Positions 15,864 to 24,983 are shown, counted from the first letter of the stretch. The stretch is 26,430 nt of DNA from an uncultured Bacilli bacterium (GCA_934148995.1 CAKPDM010000016.1:1-26430); one strand, 5' to 3'. Notes: generated by a model not told the origin, from the letters alone. Numbers and translations: made by a program.

Positions 15864-17616
15864 CTTTTTCTTTCTTCCTTAACTTATTATTCTCTTCTTG
15901 AAGTTTTCGAAAATCTACTTTTCCAACCATGGTTCTTGGAAGAGACTTTCTAAATTCAAATTCATATACTTTAGCATAGCGTGGCAAGTTCTTAGCACAC
16001 AATTCTTTTAATTCCTTAACTAGTTCTTCTGTTTCTCTATAACCTTTATTTAAAACAATGTAAGCCTTTGGAACTTCCTGCTTGTAAGGATGAGGAATTC
16101 CTACTACACTCGATAACATAACAGCTTGATGTTTTTCTAAAACTTCTTCGATTTGAACTGGATAAACGTTATAACCCGAAGTAACAATTAGTCTTTTTAA
16201 TCTACCCGTATATTTGATAAAACCGTTTTTATCCATTACTCCTAAATCCCCAGAATGTAACCAGACATTACCATCACTATGAATATGTAAGGCCGCATTC
16301 GTCTCTTTTTCGTTATTATAATAACCAAGCATTACATTCGGTCCACTGATGCAGATTTCTCCTTCACTACCGTAAGGAACTTCTTGATCTGAGTTATTAA
16401 AAATACCGATATATGCTCCAGGAAAAGGTATGCCGATAGAACCATATTCTAAAACATTTTTAAAGCCTAAACAAACAGCTGCTAAACATTCACTCATTCC
16501 ATACCCTTGAACAATTCTAGTATCAGCACCATGATCACTTAAAAATTTATTAATCTTTTTTTCAAGACTAAGACTTAATGTGTCACCACCTGATATAATA
16601 TATTTTATATAATTAAGTTTAATTTTATCTTTACGTTCACTTTTCATCATCGCTTCAAATAAGGTTGGAACACCAATCACAAATTCTGGTTTATGTTTCA
16701 TCAAGATTTTGTCAAACTCATCAGCTTTAAATTGTGGAATTAAAATACATTCAGCTCCAACACATAAAGGTGTATAAACACAAACACCAAGACCAAAGCC
16801 ATGAAAGATAGGCATAATTGATAAGCACTTATCTCCTACCGTTAACTCATCAAAAACAATTTTAGCTTGTTCTGTTAAAGCGATAAAATTTCCATTGGAT
16901 AAAACTATTGCTTTTGGAGTACCTGTTGAACCACCACTATGGAGCATAACAGCAGGTGAATTTTTACGACCAAGGAAATGATAATCACTCTTATAATTTA
17001 ACCCACTATTTAAAAACTTATCCCAAAAGATATATTTACTATTGTTTTTTGGTAACTTAGTTTTAAGACCGATTGATAAGTTATAACCAAGTTTTGTAAA
17101 GAAAGGCATAGAATCACTTGGTCTTACAATTATAACTTTATAAACGTTTGTTCTTTCAATAATGTTTTTTAGCTTATCATAATCCATATCAATTAGAACT
17201 AACATAACACTACCTGTATTGATAAGGTCTTCTTTAATTTCATTTTCACTTGCTAAAGGATGAATCATATTAGAAATAGCCCCAATCTTATTTAAAGCTA
17301 AGAAAGAAATTATTCCTTCTGGAGTATTTGGCATACAGATAGTTACAACATCATTCTTTCTAATTCCATAACTTAGAAAGGAATTAGCACATAAATCAAC
17401 TTTTTCTAATAATTCTCTATAGGTTGTCTTCGCTCCAAAATAATCAAAAGCATTGTTATTCGCGTACTTTTTCATATTTTTTCTAAAATTATCATAAAGC
17501 GAGATATCTGGAATATAAAGATTCATATCTTTCTTTTGATAATATTTGCTCCAAGGAGCATTTGGTTTCTTTTTAAAACCTAAAAATCTAAAAAATTTCA
17601 TATCTAATATACTCAT
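15847..17616 (-). CDS. AMP-forming acyl-CoA/acyl-ACP synthetase (ANL superfamily)
   Basis: The 589-residue adenylate-forming enzyme activates a carboxylic acid, here probably a fatty acid, first to acyl-AMP and then to a thioester. Visible signatures are the P-loop HSGGSTGTPKA (226-236), YGMSE (372-376), Asp457 in LHSGDLG, the hinge YTGRLKRLIVTSGYNVYP and catalytic Lys566 in RTMVGKVDF. Its start overlaps the upstream acyltransferase by ATGA and its end overlaps the downstream one. That setting resembles a split form of Aas, which joins acyl-ACP synthetase and lysophospholipid acyltransferase. Acceptor (CoA or ACP) and substrate cannot be told from motifs alone. Confidence 0.88.
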   Translation of the reverse strand: MSILDMKFFRFLGFKKKPNAPWSKYYQKKDMNLYIPDISLYDNFRKNMKKYANNNAFDYFGAKTTYRELLEKVDLCANSFLSYGIRKNDVVTICMPNTPEGIISFLALNKIGAISNMIHPLASENEIKEDLINTGSVMLVLIDMDYDKLKNIIERTNVYKVIIVRPSDSMPFFTKLGYNLSIGLKTKLPKNNSKYIFWDKFLNSGLNYKSDYHFLGRKNSPAVMLHSGGSTGTPKAIVLSNGNFIALTEQAKIVFDELTVGDKCLSIMPIFHGFGLGVCVYTPLCVGAECILIPQFKADEFDKILMKHKPEFVIGVPTLFEAMMKSERKDKIKLNYIKYIISGGDTLSLSLEKKINKFLSDHGADTRIVQGYGMSECLAAVCLGFKNVLEYGSIGIPFPGAYIGIFNNSDQEVPYGSEGEICISGPNVMLGYYNNEKETNAALHIHSDGNVWLHSGDLGVMDKNGFIKYTGRLKRLIVTSGYNVYPVQIEEVLEKHQAVMLSSVVGIPHPYKQEVPKAYIVLNKGYRETEELVKELKELCAKNLPRYAKVYEFEFRKSLPRTMVGKVDFRKLQEENNKLRKKEKDEEKI

Positions 17617-18197
17617 TTACTAACCCTCTTTCGTTTTAGTTCACTTCCAATAAAGCCTCTTAACTTTTCATTCTCGATAGTTAAGTCTTCTTTAACTTTA
17701 TAAGGCGGATAAAATTCAATTATTAAACTTTTCCTAAACAATTTATATTTCCCAGCTATAGTAAAAGGTACTAATAAAGTATCAGTATCTTGAGCCATTT
17801 TAACAGCACCAATTTTGAAAGGAATAGTAACTTCTTCTGTTCGATTAATGGTTCCTTCCGGGAAAATACCAATTACTTTTTTATTAAGAAGCTCTTCTTC
17901 GGCTGTCTTTAAGGCATTCTTATCGTGAATCTTTCTATTAACAGGGATAATTCCCATACTCCTAAATAAAAGACCTTTAATTCCTTTTGCTAAACTATCT
18001 TTTGCTAGAAAATGAATAGTTTTATTAGTAGAAGACATTAATAAAAGTGGATCTAAATAACTAGTATGATTTCCTGCTAAGATGAAGTTAACATCTGTTG
18101 GAATAAGTTCAGTACCAATATATGTCGGGCGAAAAAATATTTTCATAAATACTTTTACTAATGGTCTTGTTATTCTGTATAAAATTACATCTTTCAT
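17613..18197 (-). CDS. PlsC-type acyltransferase (copy 2)
   Basis: The 194 residues show HX4D (NHTSYLD, His44 and Asp49) and FPEGT at 112-116, with a hydrophobic N-terminal stretch. It is similar to but clearly diverged from copy 1, so the two may use different lysolipids or act at different positions. It is the first gene of the operon. A TATAAT box lies about 24 bases upstream without a clear -35, followed by AAAGGA as ribosome site. Confidence 0.87.
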   Translation of the reverse strand: MKDVILYRITRPLVKVFMKIFFRPTYIGTELIPTDVNFILAGNHTSYLDPLLLMSSTNKTIHFLAKDSLAKGIKGLLFRSMGIIPVNRKIHDKNALKTAEEELLNKKVIGIFPEGTINRTEEVTIPFKIGAVKMAQDTDTLLVPFTIAGKYKLFRKSLIIEFYPPYKVKEDLTIENEKLRGFIGSELKRKRVSK

Positions 18198-18252
18198 TAA
18201 TTTCTTATCCTTTCATACTAATAATTATACTACAAATAATTTTAGAGTATAG

Positions 18253-18275
18253 AAAAAATAGTGATTTCTCACTAT
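18253..18275 (-). terminator. Terminator overlapping the stop of the 18272-18994 gene
   Basis: ATAGTGA/TCACTAT, a perfect 7-bp stem with a GAAA loop, is followed by six Ts on the minus strand. The stop codon TAG lies within the 5' arm. Confidence 0.75.
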
Positions 18276-18994
18276 CTCCTACGTGCTACTTTTAGATAAA
18301 TTCTGGTACTATTTAGATTTTTACCAATTAATTTTTGATCACGAGCAACCAGTTCATCAGAAAGATTTCTATATTTTAATAAATCGTCAGGTAGCTCTTC
18401 ATTTTCATATAGAAAGTAAAGCTGTTCTCTTTTCAGATGATGTAATGCTTGCTTTTCATCTTTAAAGCAAGATTGTTCCATGAATAATTTTTTCGAATTT
18501 GTTGCTATATACTGATAAAATCTTTGCAAATTATAACTTTCTTCAAAGGGATGATACTTATTTGGTTCACCATTAACCATTTCTCCTAGTAAAAGATTGG
18601 TTCTATTTCTATATTGATTTGCTATTCTTTCTGTTAAATAGTTTGTTATTGCTAACTCACTAAGTGTCAGTTTATCGAACTCACTTTTATAAGACATTTC
18701 ATCGTCATAACCGGCTGCTCTTAATTTTGTATAAAGCGTACTAATCGCTGCACTAACTGATTCACAGTTATTAAACATATAAGTAGTATAGTCTTCACTC
18801 TGTTCTAAAATAGTATTCTTTTCTCTTGTTATCAGTATGTTAGCTTGCATTTTAGAAAGATTATATTTTTTTTCTAATCTATATTTTAATTCTTTATCTA
18901 TTCTTTTAAGTTGTTTTTTATTACCATTCAAATAACATTTAAAATAAATAAGTTCTGATATAGGTGTAATATCTAAGTTTGTTATAGTTTCCAT
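18272..18994 (-). CDS. Hypothetical protein, 240 aa
   Basis: This soluble, largely helical and charged protein begins METITNLDITPISELIYFK and ends with a basic YLKVARRR. There are no membrane segments and I recognise no catalytic motif. It has its own near-consensus promoter, a strong ribosome site (AAGGAGAG) and its own terminator, so it is transcribed alone and probably well expressed. It lies between the PBP gene and the lipid operon. Function unknown. Confidence 0.75.
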   Translation of the reverse strand: METITNLDITPISELIYFKCYLNGNKKQLKRIDKELKYRLEKKYNLSKMQANILITREKNTILEQSEDYTTYMFNNCESVSAAISTLYTKLRAAGYDDEMSYKSEFDKLTLSELAITNYLTERIANQYRNRTNLLLGEMVNGEPNKYHPFEESYNLQRFYQYIATNSKKLFMEQSCFKDEKQALHHLKREQLYFLYENEELPDDLLKYRNLSDELVARDQKLIGKNLNSTRIYLKVARRR

Positions 18995-19016
18995 TTTCTC
19001 TCCTTATCCGAATTTA

Positions 19017-19046
19017 ATTATAAATATTAAGACGAATCGATGTCAA
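19017..19046 (-). promoter_or_regulatory. Promoter of the 240-aa hypothetical gene
   Basis: A perfect TTGACA (19046-19041), an 18-base spacer and a perfect TATAAT (19022-19017), six bases after the PBP stop codon. It is the closest match to consensus in the window. Confidence 0.85.
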
Positions 19047-19051
19047 TATTT

Positions 19052-21142
19052 TTATGGATAAAGAGTGAAATAAATATCACTGACACTTTTAGAAATTCTT
19101 CTTGTTACCATTGATGAATAGTTAATATTAGAGTTTTCAAGTGATGAGTTCGGACTTGTTACAGTAATAGACATCTTTGGTGAATCTGTTGGAGCATAAC
19201 CGATAAAGGCTGTTGATACTGTCGGAGTATCAATCTTTCCATCATCATCACTATCAGTAAAACTCTGACTAGTTCCCGTTTTACCTGATGGATCATGACT
19301 AGCATCAATATAGTTTCTTCCTAAACCATAACTTTTCGTTGTAACAGCATGAAAACCTTCTCTTACTCTATCTAAGTATTCTTCTTTAGTGTTAACTTTA
19401 TTTAAGGCATTCGCCTCAAAAGTATAGATTACTTCTCCTAGACTATTATCATCGGTGACTTTATGTACTTCTTTCAAAAGATGAGGTTGATATCTAGTAC
19501 CTCTATTAGCAATAGTAGATATATATTGTGATAGTTGCATTGGAGTGTAAGTATCATACTGACCCATAACGAAATCTAGTAATAGTCCACCCGCAGTATT
19601 ATCGCTCGAAGTACCTTTAGATTCTACTGGTAAATCTATTCCTGTTTGGACTCCTAGACCAAATTCGTGGAAAGTGTTGCGATATATATCAAAAGTACTC
19701 TTATCAACTTTAAAGGGCATATTATAATGATATTGATAACCAGCTACTTTCATAGCAGCTTTAAACTGATAAACGTTACTAGATAAAGCTAAAGCATCAA
19801 TATCATTAATTCTTCCTAGAGTTTTCCAAGAACATTTCTGTTTAGTACCCGCTAGTTTGATACACTCATCTTGTTGATACTCTCCTATCTTAATAGCTCC
19901 TTGATTATAAGCTACTAACATACTAGCACCTTTTACAACCGAACCAGAAGTCATTGGTGAAGTTACTACCCCTGCTGTATAATCAATTATTCGGTAACCA
20001 CCATTACCATCTGGTAAAGCTTGTTTACCAGCCATCGCTAGTATTTCCCCTGTATTAGGGTCTTGAATAACAACAAAGCTTCGGTCATAATACTGGGTAT
20101 TAGGTTGACCTTTCGTTTCGATTATTTCTTTCTTTAATATTTCTTCAACTTGTTTTTGTAGTTCAATATCAATCGTTAAAACAATGTCATTACCACGTTT
20201 TCCATCACTTACTAATTCTAACTCATGCCGATTTAAGACTTTATAGACTTCTTTTTTTCCTCTTAAATAATCTTCATATTGTTTTTCTAAGTAACTAATT
20301 CCTACTCTATCATCTAAAGAATAACCTTTTTTTAAGTAGTAAGCTTTCTCTTCACTTGGTAAACCATTATCTGAAACATTACCTAGTATCGTTCTAAAGA
20401 CATCTCCATAAGGATAACTTCTCTCCCAATCAAGTCTAGTATTAAAGCCATCTAATGATTTATTATTTTCCGAGATATAAGCATATTCTTCATCTGTTAC
20501 ATCTTTAGTTCTAATAACTTTTTGATCATAGGTATAACCTTTATTCATTAAATAGTATAAGTAAGCAGCTTTTTTATCTTCATCACTAAAGCTATTTAAT
20601 TCTTCATCTGTTACTCTTTCTAATTTAAGTTCCAAAATATCGTCTTGTGTTAATTTTCTTTGTTTTACTTTTTCATATTCACTAGCTTTAATCCTTTTTT
20701 GCATTTTCTCACTATTCTTAGCAACAAAGAATTCTCTTTTCATTCTATCCGTTAGTTTACTTATTGATAGATTTAAATGTGGTGCTACTTTATAAGCTAG
20801 ATTAATCTCATCAAGACTAGTTCTTCCTTTTTCTTTCTGATAATAAATCGTTTTTACGGCTTTATTATCAACGATTACTTTACCATTTCTATCTAATATT
20901 CTTCCTCGTGGAGCGGTAGAACCTTCTACTTCTTTTGTAGATAAAGCAGTAAGACTTTTTTCATATTTAGCTTGGTCTCTTAACATTACCTGATAAAGTC
21001 TGAAAGCTAGAATAACAAAACAAAATAAAGTTACCGCTGCTATTGTGGTAAATCTTTTTTGATAATAATAATTAGATGCTGTTCTTATTTTTGGTCGCTT
21101 ATTTATTTGTTTTTTACTAGTTCTCTGCTTTATTCTTGTCAT
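19052..21142 (-). CDS. Class B penicillin-binding protein (peptidoglycan DD-transpeptidase)
   Basis: This enzyme crosslinks peptidoglycan outside the membrane and is a beta-lactam target. The 696 residues have a basic cytoplasmic tail and one membrane anchor at about 31-50. A dimerisation/pedestal domain with GSTAPRGRILDRNG follows from about 60 to 340. The transpeptidase domain has the active-site SVVK (Ser401, Lys404), SSN (454-456) and KTGT (621-624). The pedestal carries an acidic insertion at about 175-235 that repeats VTDEE. There is no PASTA domain. AAGGAG lies ten bases ahead of the ATG. Assignment to the divisome or elongasome is not possible from neighbours, since no mur, fts or rod gene is adjacent. 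Confidence 0.93.
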   Translation of the reverse strand: MTRIKQRTSKKQINKRPKIRTASNYYYQKRFTTIAAVTLFCFVILAFRLYQVMLRDQAKYEKSLTALSTKEVEGSTAPRGRILDRNGKVIVDNKAVKTIYYQKEKGRTSLDEINLAYKVAPHLNLSISKLTDRMKREFFVAKNSEKMQKRIKASEYEKVKQRKLTQDDILELKLERVTDEELNSFSDEDKKAAYLYYLMNKGYTYDQKVIRTKDVTDEEYAYISENNKSLDGFNTRLDWERSYPYGDVFRTILGNVSDNGLPSEEKAYYLKKGYSLDDRVGISYLEKQYEDYLRGKKEVYKVLNRHELELVSDGKRGNDIVLTIDIELQKQVEEILKKEIIETKGQPNTQYYDRSFVVIQDPNTGEILAMAGKQALPDGNGGYRIIDYTAGVVTSPMTSGSVVKGASMLVAYNQGAIKIGEYQQDECIKLAGTKQKCSWKTLGRINDIDALALSSNVYQFKAAMKVAGYQYHYNMPFKVDKSTFDIYRNTFHEFGLGVQTGIDLPVESKGTSSDNTAGGLLLDFVMGQYDTYTPMQLSQYISTIANRGTRYQPHLLKEVHKVTDDNSLGEVIYTFEANALNKVNTKEEYLDRVREGFHAVTTKSYGLGRNYIDASHDPSGKTGTSQSFTDSDDDGKIDTPTVSTAFIGYAPTDSPKMSITVTSPNSSLENSNINYSSMVTRRISKSVSDIYFTLYP

Positions 21143-21221
21143 CTACCTCACGCTCCTTCTTTAATAGTTTATCACATATTTAATATTTTATTTCATATAA
21201 ATTTAGGGAAAGGAAGATTTT

Positions 21222-21473
21222 ATGATTGAACGTTTTTTAAGAAAAAATATTGTTAATTTGAATCATCATTTAACAATGGGATTTTTAGAAAGTAAAGGTA
21301 TTTTCCCAACTGAAGATGAAGCGATTATTATTACAAATTTTTTAAAGGAAAATGTTAATTTTATTCTTAATGATAGTAATTATATTTATAATTTAAAAGG
21401 AATGGTTAGAGAAGATATTTTTAATAGTATTTTACTTTTATATAATGAGTATAAAAATAAGTATTTAAACTAA
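21222..21473 (+). CDS. Small hypothetical protein, 83 aa
   Basis: The small soluble helical protein is preceded by a good ribosome site (GGAAAGGAAG, nine bases before ATG). It is divergent from the PBP gene and convergent with rbgA. The pattern of short helices (NIVNLNHHLTMGFLESKG, then DEAIIITNFLKENV) vaguely recalls the small Bacillota DUF2624 family, but this is a weak impression. Function unknown. Confidence 0.7.
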   Translation: MIERFLRKNIVNLNHHLTMGFLESKGIFPTEDEAIIITNFLKENVNFILNDSNYIYNLKGMVREDIFNSILLLYNEYKNKYLN

Positions 21474-21494
21474 AAAAGATATTAGCTATCTTTT
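21474..21494. terminator. Possible bidirectional terminator between convergent genes
   Basis: AAAAGATA/TATCTTTT, eight pairs around TTAGC, lies between the stop at 21473 and the end of rbgA. The stem is AT-rich with a single G-C pair, so it is weak. Confidence 0.35.
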
Positions 21495-22402
21495 CTATCT
21501 AAAGTTATATTACCAAAGTTATTACTTTTAATATCTTGTAGTATTACATTATATACTTTTTCATAAGATACTATTCCGCCTCGTTCTAGACAACCTCTTT
21601 TTGCACCGATTGTATCTAAGACTTCTACTATATCGTTGTCAGTATAACTTATTCCATATCTTTCTTCTACTCTATTTTTATATAGGTTAGATAATATTTT
21701 AAGAGCATAAATAGCTAGTTCTTCTTTTGGAAGAATCTCTTCTTTTATTGAAGAGAATAAGGCTAGTTTTTTAGCTTGGTCTTGGTCTTTTATCTTCGGC
21801 CATAATATTCCTGGTGTATCTAAAAGGTCAATATCTTTATTTACTTTAATCCAACTTAACTGTTTAGTAACACCTGGTTTATTCCCTACTACGGTCTTTT
21901 TCTGTCCAGCAATGGTGTCAATAAAGGTACTTTTTCCAACGTTTGGAATACCTAATACTAAAACACGCAAACCTCTTGGTTTTAAACCTTTCTTAGCTCT
22001 TTTCTCATTTTCTAGTTTTTGATATTTTTCACTAACTGTTATTACTTTTTTGATATTAGTACCAGTAGTTAAATCGACCGGTACAACATCATTACCAAGA
22101 TTTTCATAATAAGAAATTATCTTATCAGTTTCACTTTTATCACATAAATCATACTTAGTCATAATGATAATTTTTGGTTTTGTTTTAATGATATTATCTA
22201 CATCTTCTATTCTAGATGATAATGGCATTCTAGCATCTACCACTTCATAAACTAAGTCAATCAGATTTAATTTCTCACCTATTTCTCTTTTAGTTTTGGC
22301 CATATGACCAGGATACCAGTTAAGAACGACTTTAGTTAACTTTTCTTCTTGATTGTTATTTTTCTTTTCTGCTCTGATTTTTCTTTTTTGATACATATCC
22401 AT
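21482..22402 (-). CDS. rbgA: Ribosome biogenesis GTPase RbgA (YlqF)
   Basis: RbgA is a circularly permuted GTPase needed for late assembly of the 50S subunit in Bacillota. Motifs appear in the permuted order: G4 TKYDL first, then G1 GIPNVGKST, the G2 region GVTKQ and G3 DTPG. NWYPGHMAK and VDARMPLSSR, typical of YlqF, precede them, and a C-terminal helical domain follows. The ATG at 22402 has AAGGAAG suitably placed. A GTG at 22411 lies inside that ribosome site, so the shorter 306-residue form is chosen. About 28 basic, Lys/Asn-rich residues precede the usual family start (WYPGHM), an unusual extension that could contact rRNA. In Bacillus rbgA sits with rnhB and rpsP-rplS, which are not here. 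Confidence 0.93.
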   Translation of the reverse strand: MDMYQKRKIRAEKKNNNQEEKLTKVVLNWYPGHMAKTKREIGEKLNLIDLVYEVVDARMPLSSRIEDVDNIIKTKPKIIIMTKYDLCDKSETDKIISYYENLGNDVVPVDLTTGTNIKKVITVSEKYQKLENEKRAKKGLKPRGLRVLVLGIPNVGKSTFIDTIAGQKKTVVGNKPGVTKQLSWIKVNKDIDLLDTPGILWPKIKDQDQAKKLALFSSIKEEILPKEELAIYALKILSNLYKNRVEERYGISYTDNDIVEVLDTIGAKRGCLERGGIVSYEKVYNVILQDIKSNNFGNITLDRKDS

Positions 22403-22444
22403 TTTAATCACTTCCTTTTATAAATTATAATTTATCATTCAGCT

Positions 22445-23965
22445 TTATTCACTACTTTTAGGCAAATTATAATATTCTCCTTTATATTTCAAAATTTTAA
22501 TATTTTTATCTAATTTATCAGTATTATATGGTAGCAATTTATTTATATTCATTTGTGCATCAATCATCATTTCTGTATTTTCATTTAATTTATTGTAAGC
22601 CCATTCTTCATTGATTCTTCCAATAGTATTTTTTCTTATTTCAAAAAAAGTAGCTTTTCTTCTATGTTCATCCTTGTTTATTCCAAACTTTTTACAATAA
22701 GTTTCGTGCCATTTATCTAATTCTTCATTTACTGTATTAGTATGCTTTAAACATTTATTATATTGACTATGAGAAGATTTTGATGTTTCATTTCCATCTG
22801 CTAGAACATATCTTAAATCTCCAATCTCGGCTAATAGTCTTGTTAATATTTGTTGTCTGAATAACCATTTCTGAATGTCTTTTGTATTTCTTTCATAATT
22901 TTTATAGTTTAATTCATCTCTTAAAAGTTCTGCAATACTTACATTTGCCTGTGTTAGCAATTCTACGCAGCTTTCTTCGGCTCTTGATATTTCATCATAT
23001 CTCTTATCTTTTGAAAAATTGTTAGTTAAAATATCTTCTCTATTTTCTAATATTTCTTCGATTTTTGATACGATATATATTAACTTCCCTTTATATTGAG
23101 TATCTAAAAAATTGGAAATACTATCTATATCGTGTTGAATATTTTCTAATTTTATATTTATCTCATTCATATAGTATTGACCAACAACCATAGAAGCTAC
23201 ATTGAATCCAGCATTCACTAAAGCATCTTTTCCTACATTAGCCATCATTTGATCTTCTCTTATAAATTTTGTATTTTGAGTAATTTTTCCATTTATTGCT
23301 TGTGTTCCTAATAATTCATTAGTTCCTTTAACTTTCATCATATTTTCTGTTCCACTTCTAGCAGCAGAAAAGAAAGCTCTATTACTATTTAATACAGTAT
23401 TCGCATTTTTAAAATTTTTTCCTACCATAACAGATTTTGTAACTGAATTATCTAAAACTGATATAGCATTTTTTACTTTTGTATCAACTATTTTATTCTT
23501 TTCTGATGGTATTAAGGTAAAATTTTCTATTATTTGAATATCAGGAAGCATGTTTTTATCATAAACAGATAGGCTAATTTCTTTTTTTATTTCCTTTTTA
23601 GTTTCTTTACTTTTTCTATTATAAAACGTAAAGGTAATTATTCCAATAATTAAAACAATTAGAGCAATTATTATATACATTTCCATACTAACACCTCCTC
23701 TACTTACACTTATGCCTATTAAGAAATCATACATCAAGAAATTTGAATATGATATTTCTTTACGTTTTGAACAAGTATAACATTTAACAAATTCATTATA
23801 CCTATCAGGTAAAACTTCTTTAACAACAATAAGTGATTTAGTGTACCAAATTTGATATTTTCTACGTAAATTCACATGTTTATCAGTATTGTCTTTAAAC
23901 CCATTTAAAATTTCATTACCTTCTTTATATAACGCTTTTATTTCTTCTTTAACAACATCATTCAT
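22445..23965 (-). CDS. Uncharacterised membrane-anchored helical protein, possibly a fusion
   Basis: From the ATG at 23965 the frame encodes 506 residues (a TTG at 23995 would add ten). Part 1, the first ~93 residues, is soluble and helical, with EEIKALYKEGNEIL, RRKYQIWYTKSLIVVKEVLPDRY and RKEISYSNFLMYDFLIGI. From memory this resembles a module found ahead of some phage-defence proteins, but I cannot verify it. Part 2 begins at an internal ATG at 23686 with a stronger ribosome site. It has a membrane helix (YIIIALIVLIIGIITFTFY), a glycine/alanine-rich segment (VGKDALVNAGFNVASMVVG), then long helices with coiled-coil character. There is no recognised catalytic motif. It lies 44 bases downstream of the KilA-N gene. 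It could be one fusion protein, or a truncated gene remnant in frame with a 413-residue membrane protein. A pore-forming or defence role is speculation. Confidence 0.6.
   Translation of the reverse strand: MNDVVKEEIKALYKEGNEILNGFKDNTDKHVNLRRKYQIWYTKSLIVVKEVLPDRYNEFVKCYTCSKRKEISYSNFLMYDFLIGISVSRGGVSMEMYIIIALIVLIIGIITFTFYNRKSKETKKEIKKEISLSVYDKNMLPDIQIIENFTLIPSEKNKIVDTKVKNAISVLDNSVTKSVMVGKNFKNANTVLNSNRAFFSAARSGTENMMKVKGTNELLGTQAINGKITQNTKFIREDQMMANVGKDALVNAGFNVASMVVGQYYMNEINIKLENIQHDIDSISNFLDTQYKGKLIYIVSKIEEILENREDILTNNFSKDKRYDEISRAEESCVELLTQANVSIAELLRDELNYKNYERNTKDIQKWLFRQQILTRLLAEIGDLRYVLADGNETSKSSHSQYNKCLKHTNTVNEELDKWHETYCKKFGINKDEHRRKATFFEIRKNTIGRINEEWAYNKLNENTEMMIDAQMNINKLLPYNTDKLDKNIKILKYKGEYYNLPKSSE
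23684..23700 (-). promoter_or_regulatory. Strong internal ribosome binding site
   Basis: GAGGAGGTG (23700-23692), then five bases and ATG at 23686-23684, inside the longer reading frame. It is closer to the anti-SD complement than the site of the longer form, whose ATG at 23965 has no clear SD. The 413-residue product is therefore likely made, with or without the long form. Confidence 0.65.
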
Positions 23966-24009
23966 TAATACTACTTCATTTTCTATATAATACAAATATC
24001 TCAGAAACT

Positions 24010-24849
24010 TTATATATTCTTTTCTCCTAATAATTTTATTTGTTCCGCATTATTAAGTATATCTAATTGATATTTCGCAATTTTACTTAAAATTTCAAAT
24101 CTCTCTTCTTTGCTTTTTCCTTCTTTTATTAATTCAGCATTATGTGATTCTAAATTTGATAATACTGTTAATTCATTTATTGTAGCATAATCTCTAACAT
24201 TTGAATTTTTAGCTAAATCAGGATTAAGTTCTCTCCATTTCTTAGCCGTTGTGTTAAATATGACTACATTTAAAATATCAGCTTCTTCAGCATATTTTAA
24301 CCATTCTCTATTTTTATAAAAGTCATTATCTGGCAATATGTAATTTTTAATTGCATCCGTATGTATTAAATAATTGTTTTTCGTTAATATTCTTTTTACA
24401 TCCCACTCCCTGTTTTGATTTTCAATTTCTTTTAACCTTTCAAATTCTTTTATTAAATATAGTTTAAATACCGGACTAATTGCAGAAGCGAATTCGAAAG
24501 CTATATCTTTATGTGCATAAGTTCCTCCATACTTTCCTCGTTTTGAATATATACCAATTGCATTTGTTTTTTCACACCATTCAGTAACACTTAATGTAAA
24601 TGTATGAAGTCCTGCACTTTTTCTAAACCCGTCGAATTCGACGGAATTAAAATTTGGATTATAAATAGACTCCCATGTTCCTAAAAATTCCAAAGTAATT
24701 CTATTTCTTAACCAGTTTCTTATAATGTCATCAGCTTTCGATTTTCCCCCTTTGTATTTACCAAAATCAGAAATACAAATATAATCATTATCATCTATGT
24801 TTGTAATATTTACTTTAATATTTTGAACTTCTATTATTTTATTTGACAT
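24010..24849 (-). CDS. KilA-N domain DNA-binding protein
   Basis: The 279 residues show a KilA-N domain at about 15-120: CISDFGKYKGGKSKADDIIRN, a WESIYNPNFNSVEFDGFR stretch, the conserved TEWCEKTNAIGIYSKRG and YGGTYAHKDIAFEFASAISP. These are followed by FKLYLIKEFERLKE and a helical C-terminal half. KilA-N proteins are common in phages, prophages and large DNA viruses, and bind DNA. The start is supported by GGAGGTG eight bases upstream. A ~135-base interval with a tiny ORF separates it from the deoxyribosyltransferase-like gene. It marks this end of the window as phage-derived or accessory. Confidence 0.9.
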   Translation of the reverse strand: MSNKIIEVQNIKVNITNIDDNDYICISDFGKYKGGKSKADDIIRNWLRNRITLEFLGTWESIYNPNFNSVEFDGFRKSAGLHTFTLSVTEWCEKTNAIGIYSKRGKYGGTYAHKDIAFEFASAISPVFKLYLIKEFERLKEIENQNREWDVKRILTKNNYLIHTDAIKNYILPDNDFYKNREWLKYAEEADILNVVIFNTTAKKWRELNPDLAKNSNVRDYATINELTVLSNLESHNAELIKEGKSKEERFEILSKIAKYQLDILNNAEQIKLLGEKNI

Positions 24850-24908
24850 ATATTCACCTCCAATTTATCAAATTACGAAAGATAAAATTTTGAAAAAATG
24901 TTGATTTT

Positions 24909-24980
24909 TCAATGGTTTTGGCTAGTGTTTAGATAATTCGTACTTTCCCAGTTGATATTTGTTTTATTTTCATTATTCAT
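24909..24980 (-). CDS. Tiny ORF, 23 aa (MNNEN family)
   Basis: It starts five bases after the deoxyribosyltransferase-like stop codon and encodes MNNENKTNINWE plus eleven residues. Its first part is repeated as another tiny ORF at 26290-26331, also directly after a gene end. It is either a translated leader peptide or the N-terminal scar of a lost gene. There is no strong ribosome site. Confidence 0.3.
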   Translation of the reverse strand: MNNENKTNINWESTNYLNTSQNH

Positions 24981-24983
24981 TAT
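24931..24983 (-). repeat. Short dispersed repeat, copy A
   Basis: AATGAATAATGAAAAT, then AAAACAAATATCAACTGG, and an AAGTACGAATTATC end. It aligns to copy B at 26278-26333 with one 6-base indel and a few substitutions. The copies have the same orientation and bracket the deoxyribosyltransferase/dinD segment. Confidence 0.65.
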
